Notes under the pieces: model-generated
What the model saw: only the letters and a program-made list of their open reading frames with translations
Told to the model about the DNA's origin: nothing
Database searches by the model: none
Origin: Paludibacteraceae bacterium
Lineage (GTDB): Bacteria > Bacteroidota > Bacteroidia > Bacteroidales > Paludibacteraceae
NCBI GenBank assembly: GCA_024692565.1
Contig: JAILMN010000037.1
Span: forward strand, 1 to 62,197
Direction of reading: 5' to 3'
DNA length: 62,197 bases
Program-made: the position numbers and the translations under genes
Shown: piece by piece, positions 37,697 to 46,053 of the stretch
How positions within the stretch are numbered: the stretch's first letter is position 1
How the letters are laid out: the number at the start of each line of letters is the position of its first letter

Positions 37697-38515
37697 ATGG
37701 GCAATTTTGATAAGAAAGACCTCAAATTTGTGGGGTTGAACGTGGTTTTAGCAGTAGTAGCAGTGATTGTGATTTTGTTCGCGTTGATTGTATGGTTACG
37801 CGGGTACACGCAGCACGGCGTGGAAGTGGAGGTAGCGGACGTACGCGGCATGGTTCAGGCAGAAGCGGAGCCGCTGCTGCATTCGCAGGGATTGAAATTG
37901 GAGATTAATGATTCGACCTACACGGACAAGGTGCCGTTGGGTACGATCGTGGAGCAGAATCCCCGTCCGCAGAGTCATGCGAAGAAGGGTCGTCCGGTGT
38001 ATGTGACGATCAATGCGACGACGAAGCGTCAGATCACGATGCCGAATCTGCAGGATATCAGTTACCGTCAGGCGGAGACAACCTTGCGCGGATTGGGATT
38101 CAAGGTAGATGAAGAGCACGAGTATAAGCCGTCGCAGTACCGCGATCTGGTGTTGGACGTGAAGGCGAACGGCGTGAGTGTGCAGCCGGGTGCGAAATTG
38201 CCGGTAGGAACGAAGGTGAGGTTGGTAGTAGGTTTCGGCAGAGGCACGGAGTATGTGAGCGTGCCTAATGTATGCGGATTGACGCTGCAGGACGCACGTA
38301 AGATGCTGTTGACGCGGCGATTGATAGTCGGTTCGGTTTATTTCGACGAGCCGGAGACGGAAGGCGTAGCGCAGTTCGTTTATAAGCAAGTGCCGGAAGC
38401 GGGTGCGCGGGCTATAGAAGGCGAGACGGTAGGATTGCGGTTGTCGGCGGACAGGGAGAAGATTAGCAGTAGTGCCTCCGCGAATCCTATGGATGGCGAG
38501 GACAGCTGGTTTTAA
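37697..38515 (+). CDS. Membrane-anchored PASTA-domain protein
   Basis: 272 aa. One N-terminal transmembrane helix (about 14-33, NVVLAVVAVIVILFALIVW) with a short cytoplasmic tail, then three PASTA repeats outside the cytoplasm: VEVADVRGMVQAEAEPLLHS, ITMPNLQDISYRQAETTLRG, VSVPNVCGLTLQDARKMLLT, each with the VEQNP/VQPGAKLPVGT-type ending. PASTA domains in kinases and penicillin-binding proteins bind peptidoglycan or muropeptides. Here there is no kinase or transpeptidase domain, the usual Bacteroidetes form. Role in cell-wall sensing is inferred. The following rluA-family gene starts 28 bp later, the gap being a heptamer array. Confidence 0.9.
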   Translation: MGNFDKKDLKFVGLNVVLAVVAVIVILFALIVWLRGYTQHGVEVEVADVRGMVQAEAEPLLHSQGLKLEINDSTYTDKVPLGTIVEQNPRPQSHAKKGRPVYVTINATTKRQITMPNLQDISYRQAETTLRGLGFKVDEEHEYKPSQYRDLVLDVKANGVSVQPGAKLPVGTKVRLVVGFGRGTEYVSVPNVCGLTLQDARKMLLTRRLIVGSVYFDEPETEGVAQFVYKQVPEAGARAIEGETVGLRLSADREKISSSASANPMDGEDSWF

Positions 38516-38548
38516 GGTGTAAGGTGTAAAGTGTAAGGTGTAATGGTA
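38514..38548 (+). repeat. Heptamer array across the PASTA stop / pseudouridine synthase start
   Basis: Five units: AAGGTGT, AAGGTGT, AAAGTGT, AAGGTGT, then AATGGTA, whose ATG (38543) is the start codon of the next gene. The first unit supplies part of the preceding stop codon. Confidence 0.88.
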
Positions 38549-39547
38549 TCTGATGATGAATTGTGGGAGAGATGGCGGTGCGAGGTAGATACGGGTCAGG
38601 GCAAGGAGCGCATTGACAAATATCTGGCGGAGCACATGACCAATACGAGTCGTAACCGCATACAGACGGCTGCGGATGCAGGTAATGTATGGGTGAACGG
38701 TTCTGCCGTTGCGTCTAACTACCGCGTCAAACCCGGCGATGTGATACAGGTGCTGCTTGACCATGCGCCGCATGATTTCACGATCACGCCGGAGGATATT
38801 CCATTAGATATAGTATATGAAGACGAGGATCTGCTGGTTGTTAATAAGCCGGCAGGTTTGGTCGTTCATCCGGGTCACGGCAACTACGAGCACACGCTGC
38901 TGCATGCGTTGGCATGGCATTTTGCGGGGCGAATAGATATCAATGATCCGGAGATAGGGTTGGTGCACAGGATTGACAAGGACACGAGCGGATTGCTGCT
39001 GATCGCGAAGACGCCGGAAGCGAAGACGAGTTTGGGCAAGCAATTTTTTGACCACACGACGGAGCGGACGTATAATGCCTTGGTATGGGGTACATTCCGG
39101 GAAGACAGCGGTACGATATCGGGTGCGTTGGCTCGGGATAACCGGGACAGAACGATTTACAGGGTGTGGGATTTGGAAGACTGTCCGCAAGCGAAAGAGG
39201 CGGTGACGCACTGGCGGGTATTGGAGCGATACCCGTATGTGACCTTAGTGGAGTGCAAGTTAGAGACGGGTCGTACACATCAGATTCGCGTACACATGAA
39301 GCATATCGGTCATCCGCTTTTCTGCGACGAGAAATACGGCGGATGCGAGATTCTAAAGGGGGTTCGGACGCAGAAATACAAGCAGTTCATTGAGAATTGC
39401 TTTGCGCTATGTCCCCGTCAGGTGTTGCACGCGCGAACCTTAGGTTTTACGCACCCGCGTACGGGAGAGCGTATGTTTTTCGATAGCGAATGGCCGGCAG
39501 ACATGTCGGCGCTCATCGCCAAATGGCGTGCGTATGAGACGCATTAA
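38543..39547 (+). CDS. RluA/RluD-family pseudouridine synthase
   Basis: 334 aa. N-terminal S4 RNA-binding domain (RIDKYLAEHMTNTSRNRIQT), then the RluA catalytic core with the nucleophile Asp145 in GLVHRIDKDTSGLLLIAKT, plus VVNKPAGLVVHPG and ETGRTHQIRVHMKHIGHPL. It converts uridine to pseudouridine in RNA. An S4 domain and this length fit RluD (23S rRNA helix 69), but family members with other rRNA or tRNA targets share the layout, so the target is not fixed. Confidence 0.93.
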   Translation: MVSDDELWERWRCEVDTGQGKERIDKYLAEHMTNTSRNRIQTAADAGNVWVNGSAVASNYRVKPGDVIQVLLDHAPHDFTITPEDIPLDIVYEDEDLLVVNKPAGLVVHPGHGNYEHTLLHALAWHFAGRIDINDPEIGLVHRIDKDTSGLLLIAKTPEAKTSLGKQFFDHTTERTYNALVWGTFREDSGTISGALARDNRDRTIYRVWDLEDCPQAKEAVTHWRVLERYPYVTLVECKLETGRTHQIRVHMKHIGHPLFCDEKYGGCEILKGVRTQKYKQFIENCFALCPRQVLHARTLGFTHPRTGERMFFDSEWPADMSALIAKWRAYETH

Positions 39548-39550
39548 GCT

Positions 39551-40318
39551 ATGATTTTAGAGAAAGAGCAACGGATCGGCGCTATAGTGCTCTGTGTGTT
39601 GGTGATCGGCACATGGGTCGGTTTGGCATGTTATCAGTCTTGGCGGGGTCACGGCGATGTGGATACGTCGGGTGTGGAGCCGCCTAAGAAACACCGGACC
39701 TGGGAAGAGCGGCGCGACTCGATGCGGATGGCAGATTCATTGCGCTATGCGCGATGGGCGAAGGAGCGGGAGCAGCGGTATGATTCGTTTAGGAGGGTTG
39801 ATTCGATGCGTAGGGCGGAATGGAAACGGATTAGGCAGCAGCAGTATGACTCATTCCGGATAGCGGATTCGTTATGGCGCGATTCGGTAGGTTGGCGATT
39901 CGTGAAACGCGTGAAGAAAGACACAATCCTGAACCTCAACCGATGCGACACGACGGAGTTGCAGTATATTCGCGGAATCGGTCGATTCACAGCGGTTCAG
40001 ATTGTGCGTTATCGGGAGCAATTGGGCGGTTTTTATGCGGTAAAACAGTTGACGGATGAAGCGCTTCAAAAGTGCCGTTTGGATACGCTGTTGCGGTATT
40101 TCGAAGTGGACAGCAGCGACGTGAAGAAGATGAACGTAAATAGCTGTAGCATAGAGCTTTTGCAGCGTCATCCGTATTTGCGGTTCAGCCAAGCGAAGGC
40201 TATTTATGAGTTGCGCAGAAGGGAGGTAAAATTGCGGGGTTTGGAGGACTTGAGAGTGCTGCCGGAGTTGACGGAAGAGGAGTTGCAGCGGATAGCTCCG
40301 TATCTGACGTTTGAATAA
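39551..40318 (+). CDS. Membrane-anchored helix-hairpin-helix (ComEA-like) protein
   Basis: 255 aa. N-terminal transmembrane helix (GAIVLCVLVIGTWVGLACY), then a charged region with a repeated DSMRMADSLR / DSFRRVDSMR / DSFRIADSLW pattern, likely a long helix or coiled coil, then two helix-hairpin-helix units: NLNRCDTTELQYIRGIGRFT and MNVNSCSIELLQRHPYLRFS. Such HhH pairs bind DNA in ComEA, the DNA-uptake receptor. The charged spacer is unusual. DNA binding outside the membrane is inferred, and no competence genes are adjacent. Starts 3 bp after the pseudouridine synthase stop. Confidence 0.83.
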   Translation: MILEKEQRIGAIVLCVLVIGTWVGLACYQSWRGHGDVDTSGVEPPKKHRTWEERRDSMRMADSLRYARWAKEREQRYDSFRRVDSMRRAEWKRIRQQQYDSFRIADSLWRDSVGWRFVKRVKKDTILNLNRCDTTELQYIRGIGRFTAVQIVRYREQLGGFYAVKQLTDEALQKCRLDTLLRYFEVDSSDVKKMNVNSCSIELLQRHPYLRFSQAKAIYELRRREVKLRGLEDLRVLPELTEEELQRIAPYLTFE

Positions 40319-40333
40319 AAAAGTGCAAAAAAA

Positions 40334-40366
40334 CTTGCGTATGTGAAAAAAAAGCAGTATTTTTGC
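40334..40366 (+). promoter_or_regulatory. Promoter of the pRiA4b ORF-3-like gene and miaA
   Basis: CTTG (40334-40337), 20 bp, TATTTTTGC (40358-40366); start codon 35 bp further. Confidence 0.7.
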
Positions 40367-40400
40367 GCCCGATTTTGTTGAAAACAAAAAAATAAGCAAT

Positions 40401-40949
40401 ATGATTTACAGATTAACATTCTCGTGCGAGGAAGGTGATCCCGCTTTCCGCCGCGTTTTTGAAGCCGATGCGGATGCTACTTTTTTGCAGTTGCATGAGG
40501 CTATTTTGAAGAGTGTGGATTATCCTGACGACCAGATGACGTCGTTCTTTATGTGCAATGACGAATGGGAGAAGGGTCAGGAGGTGACGCTTGTGGAGAT
40601 GGATTCGAGTTTCGAGTACGACAACATGGTGATGAACGAGACGCGCCTGAGTGACCTGATGGAAGAAGTGGGTCAGCGATTGATTTACATCTTCGATCCG
40701 ATGTTCGAGCGTTATTTCTTCGGCAGTCTGAAGGAGATCAAGCCGGGTAGCATGAACGGCGTGGAGTGCGTGGAGAGTAAGGGTAAGGCGCCGAAGCAGC
40801 TGAAGAGTGAGGATCCGTTGGCAGGTGTCGGCGGTAAGGGTGACGACGATTTCCTGTTCGATGACGAATTCAAGGACGAGTACGACTTGGGTGACATCGA
40901 TATGGAAGGGTTCCAGGATTTGTCGTTCGACGATGGAACAATGTTCTAA
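40401..40949 (+). CDS. Plasmid pRiA4b ORF-3-like / IS1096 TnpR-like protein
   Basis: 182 aa. The N-terminal 110 residues fit the pRiA4b ORF-3 family (IYRLTFSCEEGDPAFRRVF, ATFLQLHEAILKSVDY, SFFMCNDEWEKG); the C-terminal third is very acidic (DDDFLFDDEFKDEYDLGD). Despite the family name it is a chromosomal, vertically kept gene in many Bacteroidetes, and no insertion sequence is seen here. Function unknown. Its stop codon starts the heptamer array leading into miaA. Confidence 0.8.
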   Translation: MIYRLTFSCEEGDPAFRRVFEADADATFLQLHEAILKSVDYPDDQMTSFFMCNDEWEKGQEVTLVEMDSSFEYDNMVMNETRLSDLMEEVGQRLIYIFDPMFERYFFGSLKEIKPGSMNGVECVESKGKAPKQLKSEDPLAGVGGKGDDDFLFDDEFKDEYDLGDIDMEGFQDLSFDDGTMF

Positions 40950-40967
40950 TAGGTAATAGGTAAGAGC
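40947..40967 (+). repeat. Short heptamer array between the pRiA4b-like gene and miaA
   Basis: Three units: TAATAGG, TAATAGG, TAAGAGC. The first holds the stop codon of the upstream gene; the last base is the first base of the probable CTG start of miaA. Confidence 0.75.
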
Positions 40968-41896
40968 TGAAGACACTTTTGCTAATAGTGGGGCCGACGG
41001 GGGTCGGAAAGACGGAGTTGTCGCTGCGTATAGCGGAGCATTTCGGTTGCCCGATAGTGAACTGCGACAGTCGTCAGGTTTTTCGCGGGATACCTATCGG
41101 CACGGCAGCTCCTACGGCGGAGGAACAAGCACGCGTGCAGCATTATTTTGTAGCTACGCGTGAATTGGAGGAGGACTATAATGCGGGTCAGTATGAGCGG
41201 GATGCGTTGGCGCTATTGGAGCAACTTTTTGCGGCACATGAGGTAGTGGTGATGACCGGCGGTTCGATGCTGTACGCGGACGCTGTGTGTAGGGGTTTGG
41301 ATGATCTGCCTAATGTGCCGGCAAGTGTACGCGCGCAGGTGCAACGCGAGTACGAACAGAGGGGTTTGACATGGTTGCAGGACGAAGTGCAGCGTTTGGA
41401 TCCGGAGTACTGGGAGATTGTAGATAGGCAGAATCCGGCGCGGTTGGCGCACTGCATAGAGATATGCAGGGTGAGCGGGAAGAAGTATTCAGAGTTCAGA
41501 AGTCAGAAGTCAGAAGTCAGGCCGTTTCGGATTGTGAAAGTGGGTTTGGAGAGGCCGCGAGAAGAGTTATACGACCACATCAACCGACGTGTGCTGCAGA
41601 TGGTGAAAGACGGATTGGTTGAAGAAACGCGGAGCGTGTATGATAAACGCAAGTTGAATAGTTTGCAGACAGTGGGTTACCGCGAGATGTTCGCCTATTT
41701 TGACGGCGAGTACGATTTGGACCGTGCGATTGAATTGATACAGCAGAATACGCGTCATTATGCCAAGCGTCAGATGACTTGGTTCCGGCGCGACAAAGAT
41801 ATACATTGGTTAAATGCCAACGATGATTATGAAAAAAACAGCCATATTATTGACAGTCTTGTGCGTGCTGATGGCGTGCAAGAAGAACAACGTTGA
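40967..41896 (+). CDS. miaA: tRNA dimethylallyltransferase MiaA
   Basis: About 309 aa. Adds the isopentenyl group to A37 of tRNAs reading UNN codons; MiaB later adds the methylthio group. Seen: P-loop GPTGVGKTELS, NCDSRQVFRGIPIGTAAPT, GGSMLYADAVCRGLDDLP, NRRVLQMVKDGL and the C-terminal RHYAKRQMTWFRRDKDIHW. No ATG fits the start. CTG 40967 gives (M)KTLLLIVGPTG, the usual MiaA N-terminus; TTG 40979 is the alternative. A 35-bp heptamer array (41486-41520) is translated as SEFRSQKSEVR in the family's SFRxxQ region. The C-terminus overlaps the next gene by 68 bp. Confidence 0.93.
   Translation: MKTLLLIVGPTGVGKTELSLRIAEHFGCPIVNCDSRQVFRGIPIGTAAPTAEEQARVQHYFVATRELEEDYNAGQYERDALALLEQLFAAHEVVVMTGGSMLYADAVCRGLDDLPNVPASVRAQVQREYEQRGLTWLQDEVQRLDPEYWEIVDRQNPARLAHCIEICRVSGKKYSEFRSQKSEVRPFRIVKVGLERPREELYDHINRRVLQMVKDGLVEETRSVYDKRKLNSLQTVGYREMFAYFDGEYDLDRAIELIQQNTRHYAKRQMTWFRRDKDIHWLNANDDYEKNSHIIDSLVRADGVQEEQR
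41486..41520 (+). repeat. Heptamer array inside miaA (5 x 7 bp)
   Basis: Units TATTCAG, AGTTCAG, AAGTCAG three times. Same unit family as in potC and tsaB. Translated in frame without disturbing the flanking MiaA motifs. Confidence 0.9.
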
Positions 41897-42854
41897 TTTT
41901 TCGTACGCGCCTACGGAGCCGCGTGCGGGTGAGACGGTCAAATTCAGTAACCTGTCTTCGTCGGGCGAAGAATGGGAATGGACGTTCGGTGACGGTGCGA
42001 CCGCGACCATCAAATCGCCTTCGCATGCCTACAAGCAGCCGGGTACCTACCGCGTGATACTGAAAGTGGACAAACGTGCGGCATGGACGAAGACGAAGGA
42101 GATCACGGTGTATGATACGATTCCGACCTTCGTTTGTGCGGACAGCGTGTTCTCGATCTACAATGATTACACATTCGAAGCCAATATCTACAACCCGTAT
42201 AACTACGAGGTGAGTTATCTATGGGTGTTGCCGTTGGATATGGATTATTTCACGCCTACGGATGAGGACTTGACGAGCAGTACGCTGAAGGGCTATTTCA
42301 CGCGTCCGCTTCAAGAGGCGCCGATCTGGTTGTGCATCGTGATGAACGGCGACACGACGTATGTGGAAAAGAGTTTCGAGGTGCAAGACCGTGCGACGAA
42401 CTCGGTGCTGCTGCGTACGACGGAAGGTGATTTCAGGCAGCGTATTTTCGGTGCCCGTGCCGAGGAAGCGAAGGTGATTACGAAGAGCGCATTGTTGGAC
42501 GCGGAGCAGGATACCGTGCAGACCTACAACGGGCATACGTTCACCTTGGACGAGGTAGCGAGTGTGTTCCCGGGCGTGCAGGGTTTTCATATCTCGAACC
42601 GTAAGATATATTACCGTGCGGACGGGTTGTGGGTAGCGAATATCGATGGCGCTAACCCGGTGCAGATTGATGCGAGTGATTGTCCGGCGATGACGTTGGA
42701 CACCAAGGATAACCGAATCTATTGGGCGAATGCGGAAGGCGTATGGTATATGCCGTTCGTGGGTTCGGACAACAATAAGTTTGTTACCGTGCCGGTTCTG
42801 CTCAATGACATGAAAAACGTAAACAAGATAGCCGCAGATGCGGAAGAAAAATGA
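41829..42854 (+). CDS. PKD-domain lipoprotein
   Basis: 341 aa. The start is taken at ATG 41829 (MKKTAILLTVLCVLMAC, lipobox Cys17), although an in-frame ATG lies six bases upstream. A PKD domain follows (FGDGATATIKSPSHAYKQPG); the C-terminal half has propeller-like pieces (RKIYYRADGLWVANIDGANP, DNRIYWANAEGVWYMP). Surface or periplasmic protein-protein or glycan contact is likely. Overlaps the miaA 3' end by 68 bp and glycogen synthase by 4 bp (ATGA). Function unknown. Confidence 0.8.
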   Translation: MKKTAILLTVLCVLMACKKNNVDFSYAPTEPRAGETVKFSNLSSSGEEWEWTFGDGATATIKSPSHAYKQPGTYRVILKVDKRAAWTKTKEITVYDTIPTFVCADSVFSIYNDYTFEANIYNPYNYEVSYLWVLPLDMDYFTPTDEDLTSSTLKGYFTRPLQEAPIWLCIVMNGDTTYVEKSFEVQDRATNSVLLRTTEGDFRQRIFGARAEEAKVITKSALLDAEQDTVQTYNGHTFTLDEVASVFPGVQGFHISNRKIYYRADGLWVANIDGANPVQIDASDCPAMTLDTKDNRIYWANAEGVWYMPFVGSDNNKFVTVPVLLNDMKNVNKIAADAEEK

Positions 42855-44359
42855 TACAACCGGATTATATTTTTGAGACGAGTTGGGAGGTATGCAACCG
42901 CGTAGGCGGTATCTACGCCGTGCTCAGTACACGTGCTGCTTCAATGCAAGCGGAGCACCCCGACAAAGTATTTTTCTTTGGCCCCGATTTCGGAGACCAT
43001 AGTGACATTTATTTCAAGGAAGACAAGAAACTGTTGAGTGCATGGGTGAAAAGTCGCAAAGGTGATCCTATTCCTGTTCGTATCGGTCGATGGCAAGTGC
43101 CGGGCGAACCGATTGCAATCTTGCTGAAATTCGATGCGTTATGGCCTAAGAAGAACGAAATATATGGCTGGGCATGGGATAAATTCCAGGTGCAGAGCCA
43201 TGCGGCATACGGCGATTATGACGAGAGTTGTCTGTTCGGTTACGCAGCAGGCATGGTGATGGAGAGCTTGTATCATCATCTGAATAAGCGGAAGGCGCAG
43301 AATTTCTGTGCGCACGCGAACGAATGGCAGACTGCGTTCTCCATTTTCTACTTGCGCGATCATTGTCCTCAGATTGCTACGCTGTTCACCACGCACGCAA
43401 CGGGTATCGGTCGTTCGATAGCGGGCAACGGCAAGCCGCTGTACGATTTTTTCGAGGCGTATAACGGCGACCAGATGGCATATGAATTGAATATGGTTTC
43501 CAAGCACTCGGTTGAGAAACAGGCGGCGCATTGGGCGGATTGCTTTACGACGGTGAGTGACATCACAGCCCGCGAATGCAAGCAGCTGCTGGACAAGGAA
43601 GTGGATGTGGTTACGCCGAACGGTTTCGAACCGACGTACGTGCCGAAAGGCAAGGATTTTGATACGCATCGTGCTGCGGCTCGTGCGGATCTGCATCGTG
43701 TAGCCGGTGAGTTGTTAGGCGGCGTTGTCCCGCAGAATGCATTGCTGGTAGGTATATCCGGTCGTTTGGAATGGAAGAACAAAGGTGTGGATGTGTTCGC
43801 GGAAGCGCTGGATAAATTGGCGCAGAAGATCTATCACAGTGACCAGCCGGAGAAAGAGGTGGTAGCTTTTGTGATGATTCCGTACCTGGACCGTGCTCCG
43901 GCGCGTAAGGGCAAAGTGAGTGCGGTGTTTGTGCCGTATTATTTGAATGGTCATGACCCGCTTTTCGGTAAGACCTATTACGAACTGCTGATGGGGCTGG
44001 ACGTGACGGTTTTCCCGAGTTATTATGAACCCTGGGGTTATACGCCCTTGGAGTCCTGTGCCTTCCATGTGCCGACAATCACCACGTCGTTGACGGGATT
44101 CGGAGCATGGGCTGCGCAACAGAAGGACCAGAAGGGTGTTGTGGTTATCGAGCGCAATGACAGCAATTTTGATGAGGTTGCGGAGAAGATAGCCGATTCG
44201 TTATTGGTTTACGATCGCTTGTGCGGCGAAGACAAGGCACTGGTGCGCAAAAGCGCTGAGGCGGTAGCCAAGAAAGCCGATTGGAAACATTTCTTCAAAT
44301 ACTACCGCGAGGCATACGATATTGCGTTGAAGAAGCGGGATGAAAGAATGAAATTATGA
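42851..44359 (+). CDS. Glycogen synthase, GT3-like
   Basis: 502 aa. Resembles the eukaryotic-type (GT3) glycogen synthases of Bacteroidetes: ETSWEVCNRVGGIYAVLSTR at the donor site, TTHATGIGRSIAGNGKPLYD, ECKQLLDKEVDVVTPNGFEP, SGRLEWKNKGVDVF and the acceptor-site SYYEPWGYTPLES. It transfers glucose from a nucleotide sugar to alpha-1,4-glucan in the cytoplasm. Compared with my memory of Bacteroides homologues (about 550 aa), some 40-50 residues are missing between VAFVMIPYLDRAP and KVSAVFVPYYLNG. That stretch lies between conserved blocks, so the enzyme may still work. Overlaps its neighbours by 4 bp on both sides. Confidence 0.9.
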   Translation: MIQPDYIFETSWEVCNRVGGIYAVLSTRAASMQAEHPDKVFFFGPDFGDHSDIYFKEDKKLLSAWVKSRKGDPIPVRIGRWQVPGEPIAILLKFDALWPKKNEIYGWAWDKFQVQSHAAYGDYDESCLFGYAAGMVMESLYHHLNKRKAQNFCAHANEWQTAFSIFYLRDHCPQIATLFTTHATGIGRSIAGNGKPLYDFFEAYNGDQMAYELNMVSKHSVEKQAAHWADCFTTVSDITARECKQLLDKEVDVVTPNGFEPTYVPKGKDFDTHRAAARADLHRVAGELLGGVVPQNALLVGISGRLEWKNKGVDVFAEALDKLAQKIYHSDQPEKEVVAFVMIPYLDRAPARKGKVSAVFVPYYLNGHDPLFGKTYYELLMGLDVTVFPSYYEPWGYTPLESCAFHVPTITTSLTGFGAWAAQQKDQKGVVVIERNDSNFDEVAEKIADSLLVYDRLCGEDKALVRKSAEAVAKKADWKHFFKYYREAYDIALKKRDERMKL

Positions 44360-46050
44360 AAAAGAGTATATTGATTTTGGCGCTGATGTTGCCGATGGCG
44401 GCATTTGCGTGTACGAATTTTTTGGTAGGAAAGGATGCTTCGGCAGACGGCAGCACGATGATCTCGTACGCCGCTGACTCGTATGGCATGTTTGGATTTC
44501 TGCATTTTGTGCCGGCAGCCGATCATGAGGCGGGTGCGATGCGTGAGGTCAAAGATTGGGATACGGGTCGTCCGCAGTTGAGTATCCCCGAAGTGAGTCA
44601 CACCTATACCGTTGTGGGTAATATGAATGAGCATCAAGTGGCGATAGGCGAGACCACGTGGGGCGGTCGCGAGGAGTTGTGGGACACGGTTGGCGTGGAC
44701 TACGGAAGTCTGATCTACATCGCGCTGGAGCGCAGCAAGACAGCCCGCGAAGCCATTGAATGGTTCATTACGCTCGTGAACGAATACGGTTATGCTTCGG
44801 AAGGCGAGTCGTTCTCTTTCGGCGACCCGAACGAGGTGTGGATGATGGATTTTATCGGTAAGGGTCCGGGTAAGAAAGGTGCCAACTGGGTAGCGGTGCG
44901 TATTCCCGATAACGCCATCAGCGGTCATGCGAACCAATCGCGTATCACCACTTTGCCGCTCAATGAGAAGCATAAGTTGACCAAAGAGGAGAAGCGGTTG
45001 GAGAAGAAGCTGAATTGCGTTTGCAAAGGCGATTGGATGTGGGATAAGGACGTGGTTAAGTTCGCCCGCGAGAAAGGCTATTTCACCGGCGCGGACAAAG
45101 ATTTCTCGTTCCAGGCTGCTTATAACCCCTTCGATTTCAGCGGATTGTATGTATGCGAAGCACGTGTATGGTCGTTCTTCAATCATTTCAGTGATGAGAT
45201 GGACCGCTATTTCGATTATGCGACGGGTAAGACTTTCCGCGAGAGCAAGGGTAAAGATGCCGGTGAACACATGCCGCTGTGGATTGTGCCGAACCGCAAG
45301 GTCAGTGCGCAAGATATGAAGGAGTGCATGCGCGACGAATACAAAGGTACGCCGCTGGATATCACGCAAGGCACCGATGCCGGTCCGTGGAAGAGCAAGT
45401 TGCGGTACGGCGGGCTGGGATTCAAACTCAAAGACGAACAGGACACTGCGAAAGTGACGCAGTATTGGTACGAACGTCCGACGGCTACCCAACAGACGGC
45501 ATGGTCGTTTGTGGCGCAGATGCGACCCGATAAACGAGGTATCTTCTGGTTCGGCGTGGACGATGCGGCTTGCTCGTGCTACGCGCCGATGTACTGCTGC
45601 ATCAATCATATCCCGGAGTGTTTTGCCGAAGGAAACGGCGACAGTTATACCTTCTCTTTCACCAGCGCTTGGTGGACATTCAATGTGGTAGCTAACTGGG
45701 CTTATACCAAGTACAACCGCATGTATCCGCACATACGCGAGATGCAGCAGATATGGGACGATAAGTTCAATACGCAGATTGCCGGTGTGGATGAGAAGGC
45801 TTCGCAGATGAACGAAGAGGATGCGCGTGCTTTTTTGACAGCCTATTCGTGTTCGCAGGCGGAGAACCTGGTAGCCGATTGGCAACGATTGGGTATCTAT
45901 CTGATTACCAAGTTCTTGGATGGTCAGGAGCGCAAGGAAGAGAACGGTGCATTCAAGCGCAATCCGTATGGTAACAGTTGCGGACCGAACCGTCTGGCAT
46001 TGCCGGAAGAGGTATTGCGGGTCGTAGCACCGGAGATCACACACGAATAA
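44356..46050 (+). CDS. C69-family dipeptidase (Ntn hydrolase)
   Basis: 564 aa. Signal peptide directly followed by the catalytic N-terminal cysteine Cys19 (AAFACTNFLVGKDAS), typical of secreted C69 (U34) peptidases in which Cys becomes residue 1 after processing. Other family segments: DGSTMISYAADSYG, NEHQVAIGETTWGGREEL, EGESFSFGDPNEVWMMDFIG, ISGHANQSRITTLP. It cleaves dipeptides or short peptides, probably in the periplasm or at the cell surface. Overlaps the glycogen synthase gene by 4 bp; tsaB follows after 3 bp. Confidence 0.93.
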   Translation: MKKSILILALMLPMAAFACTNFLVGKDASADGSTMISYAADSYGMFGFLHFVPAADHEAGAMREVKDWDTGRPQLSIPEVSHTYTVVGNMNEHQVAIGETTWGGREELWDTVGVDYGSLIYIALERSKTAREAIEWFITLVNEYGYASEGESFSFGDPNEVWMMDFIGKGPGKKGANWVAVRIPDNAISGHANQSRITTLPLNEKHKLTKEEKRLEKKLNCVCKGDWMWDKDVVKFAREKGYFTGADKDFSFQAAYNPFDFSGLYVCEARVWSFFNHFSDEMDRYFDYATGKTFRESKGKDAGEHMPLWIVPNRKVSAQDMKECMRDEYKGTPLDITQGTDAGPWKSKLRYGGLGFKLKDEQDTAKVTQYWYERPTATQQTAWSFVAQMRPDKRGIFWFGVDDAACSCYAPMYCCINHIPECFAEGNGDSYTFSFTSAWWTFNVVANWAYTKYNRMYPHIREMQQIWDDKFNTQIAGVDEKASQMNEEDARAFLTAYSCSQAENLVADWQRLGIYLITKFLDGQERKEENGAFKRNPYGNSCGPNRLALPEEVLRVVAPEITHE

Positions 46051-46053
46051 ACG

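Noticed and set aside
40401..40949. Mobile element suggested by the IS1096/pRiA4b family name
   Set aside because: No terminal inverted repeats, transposase or composition shift; the family is widespread as chromosomal genes.
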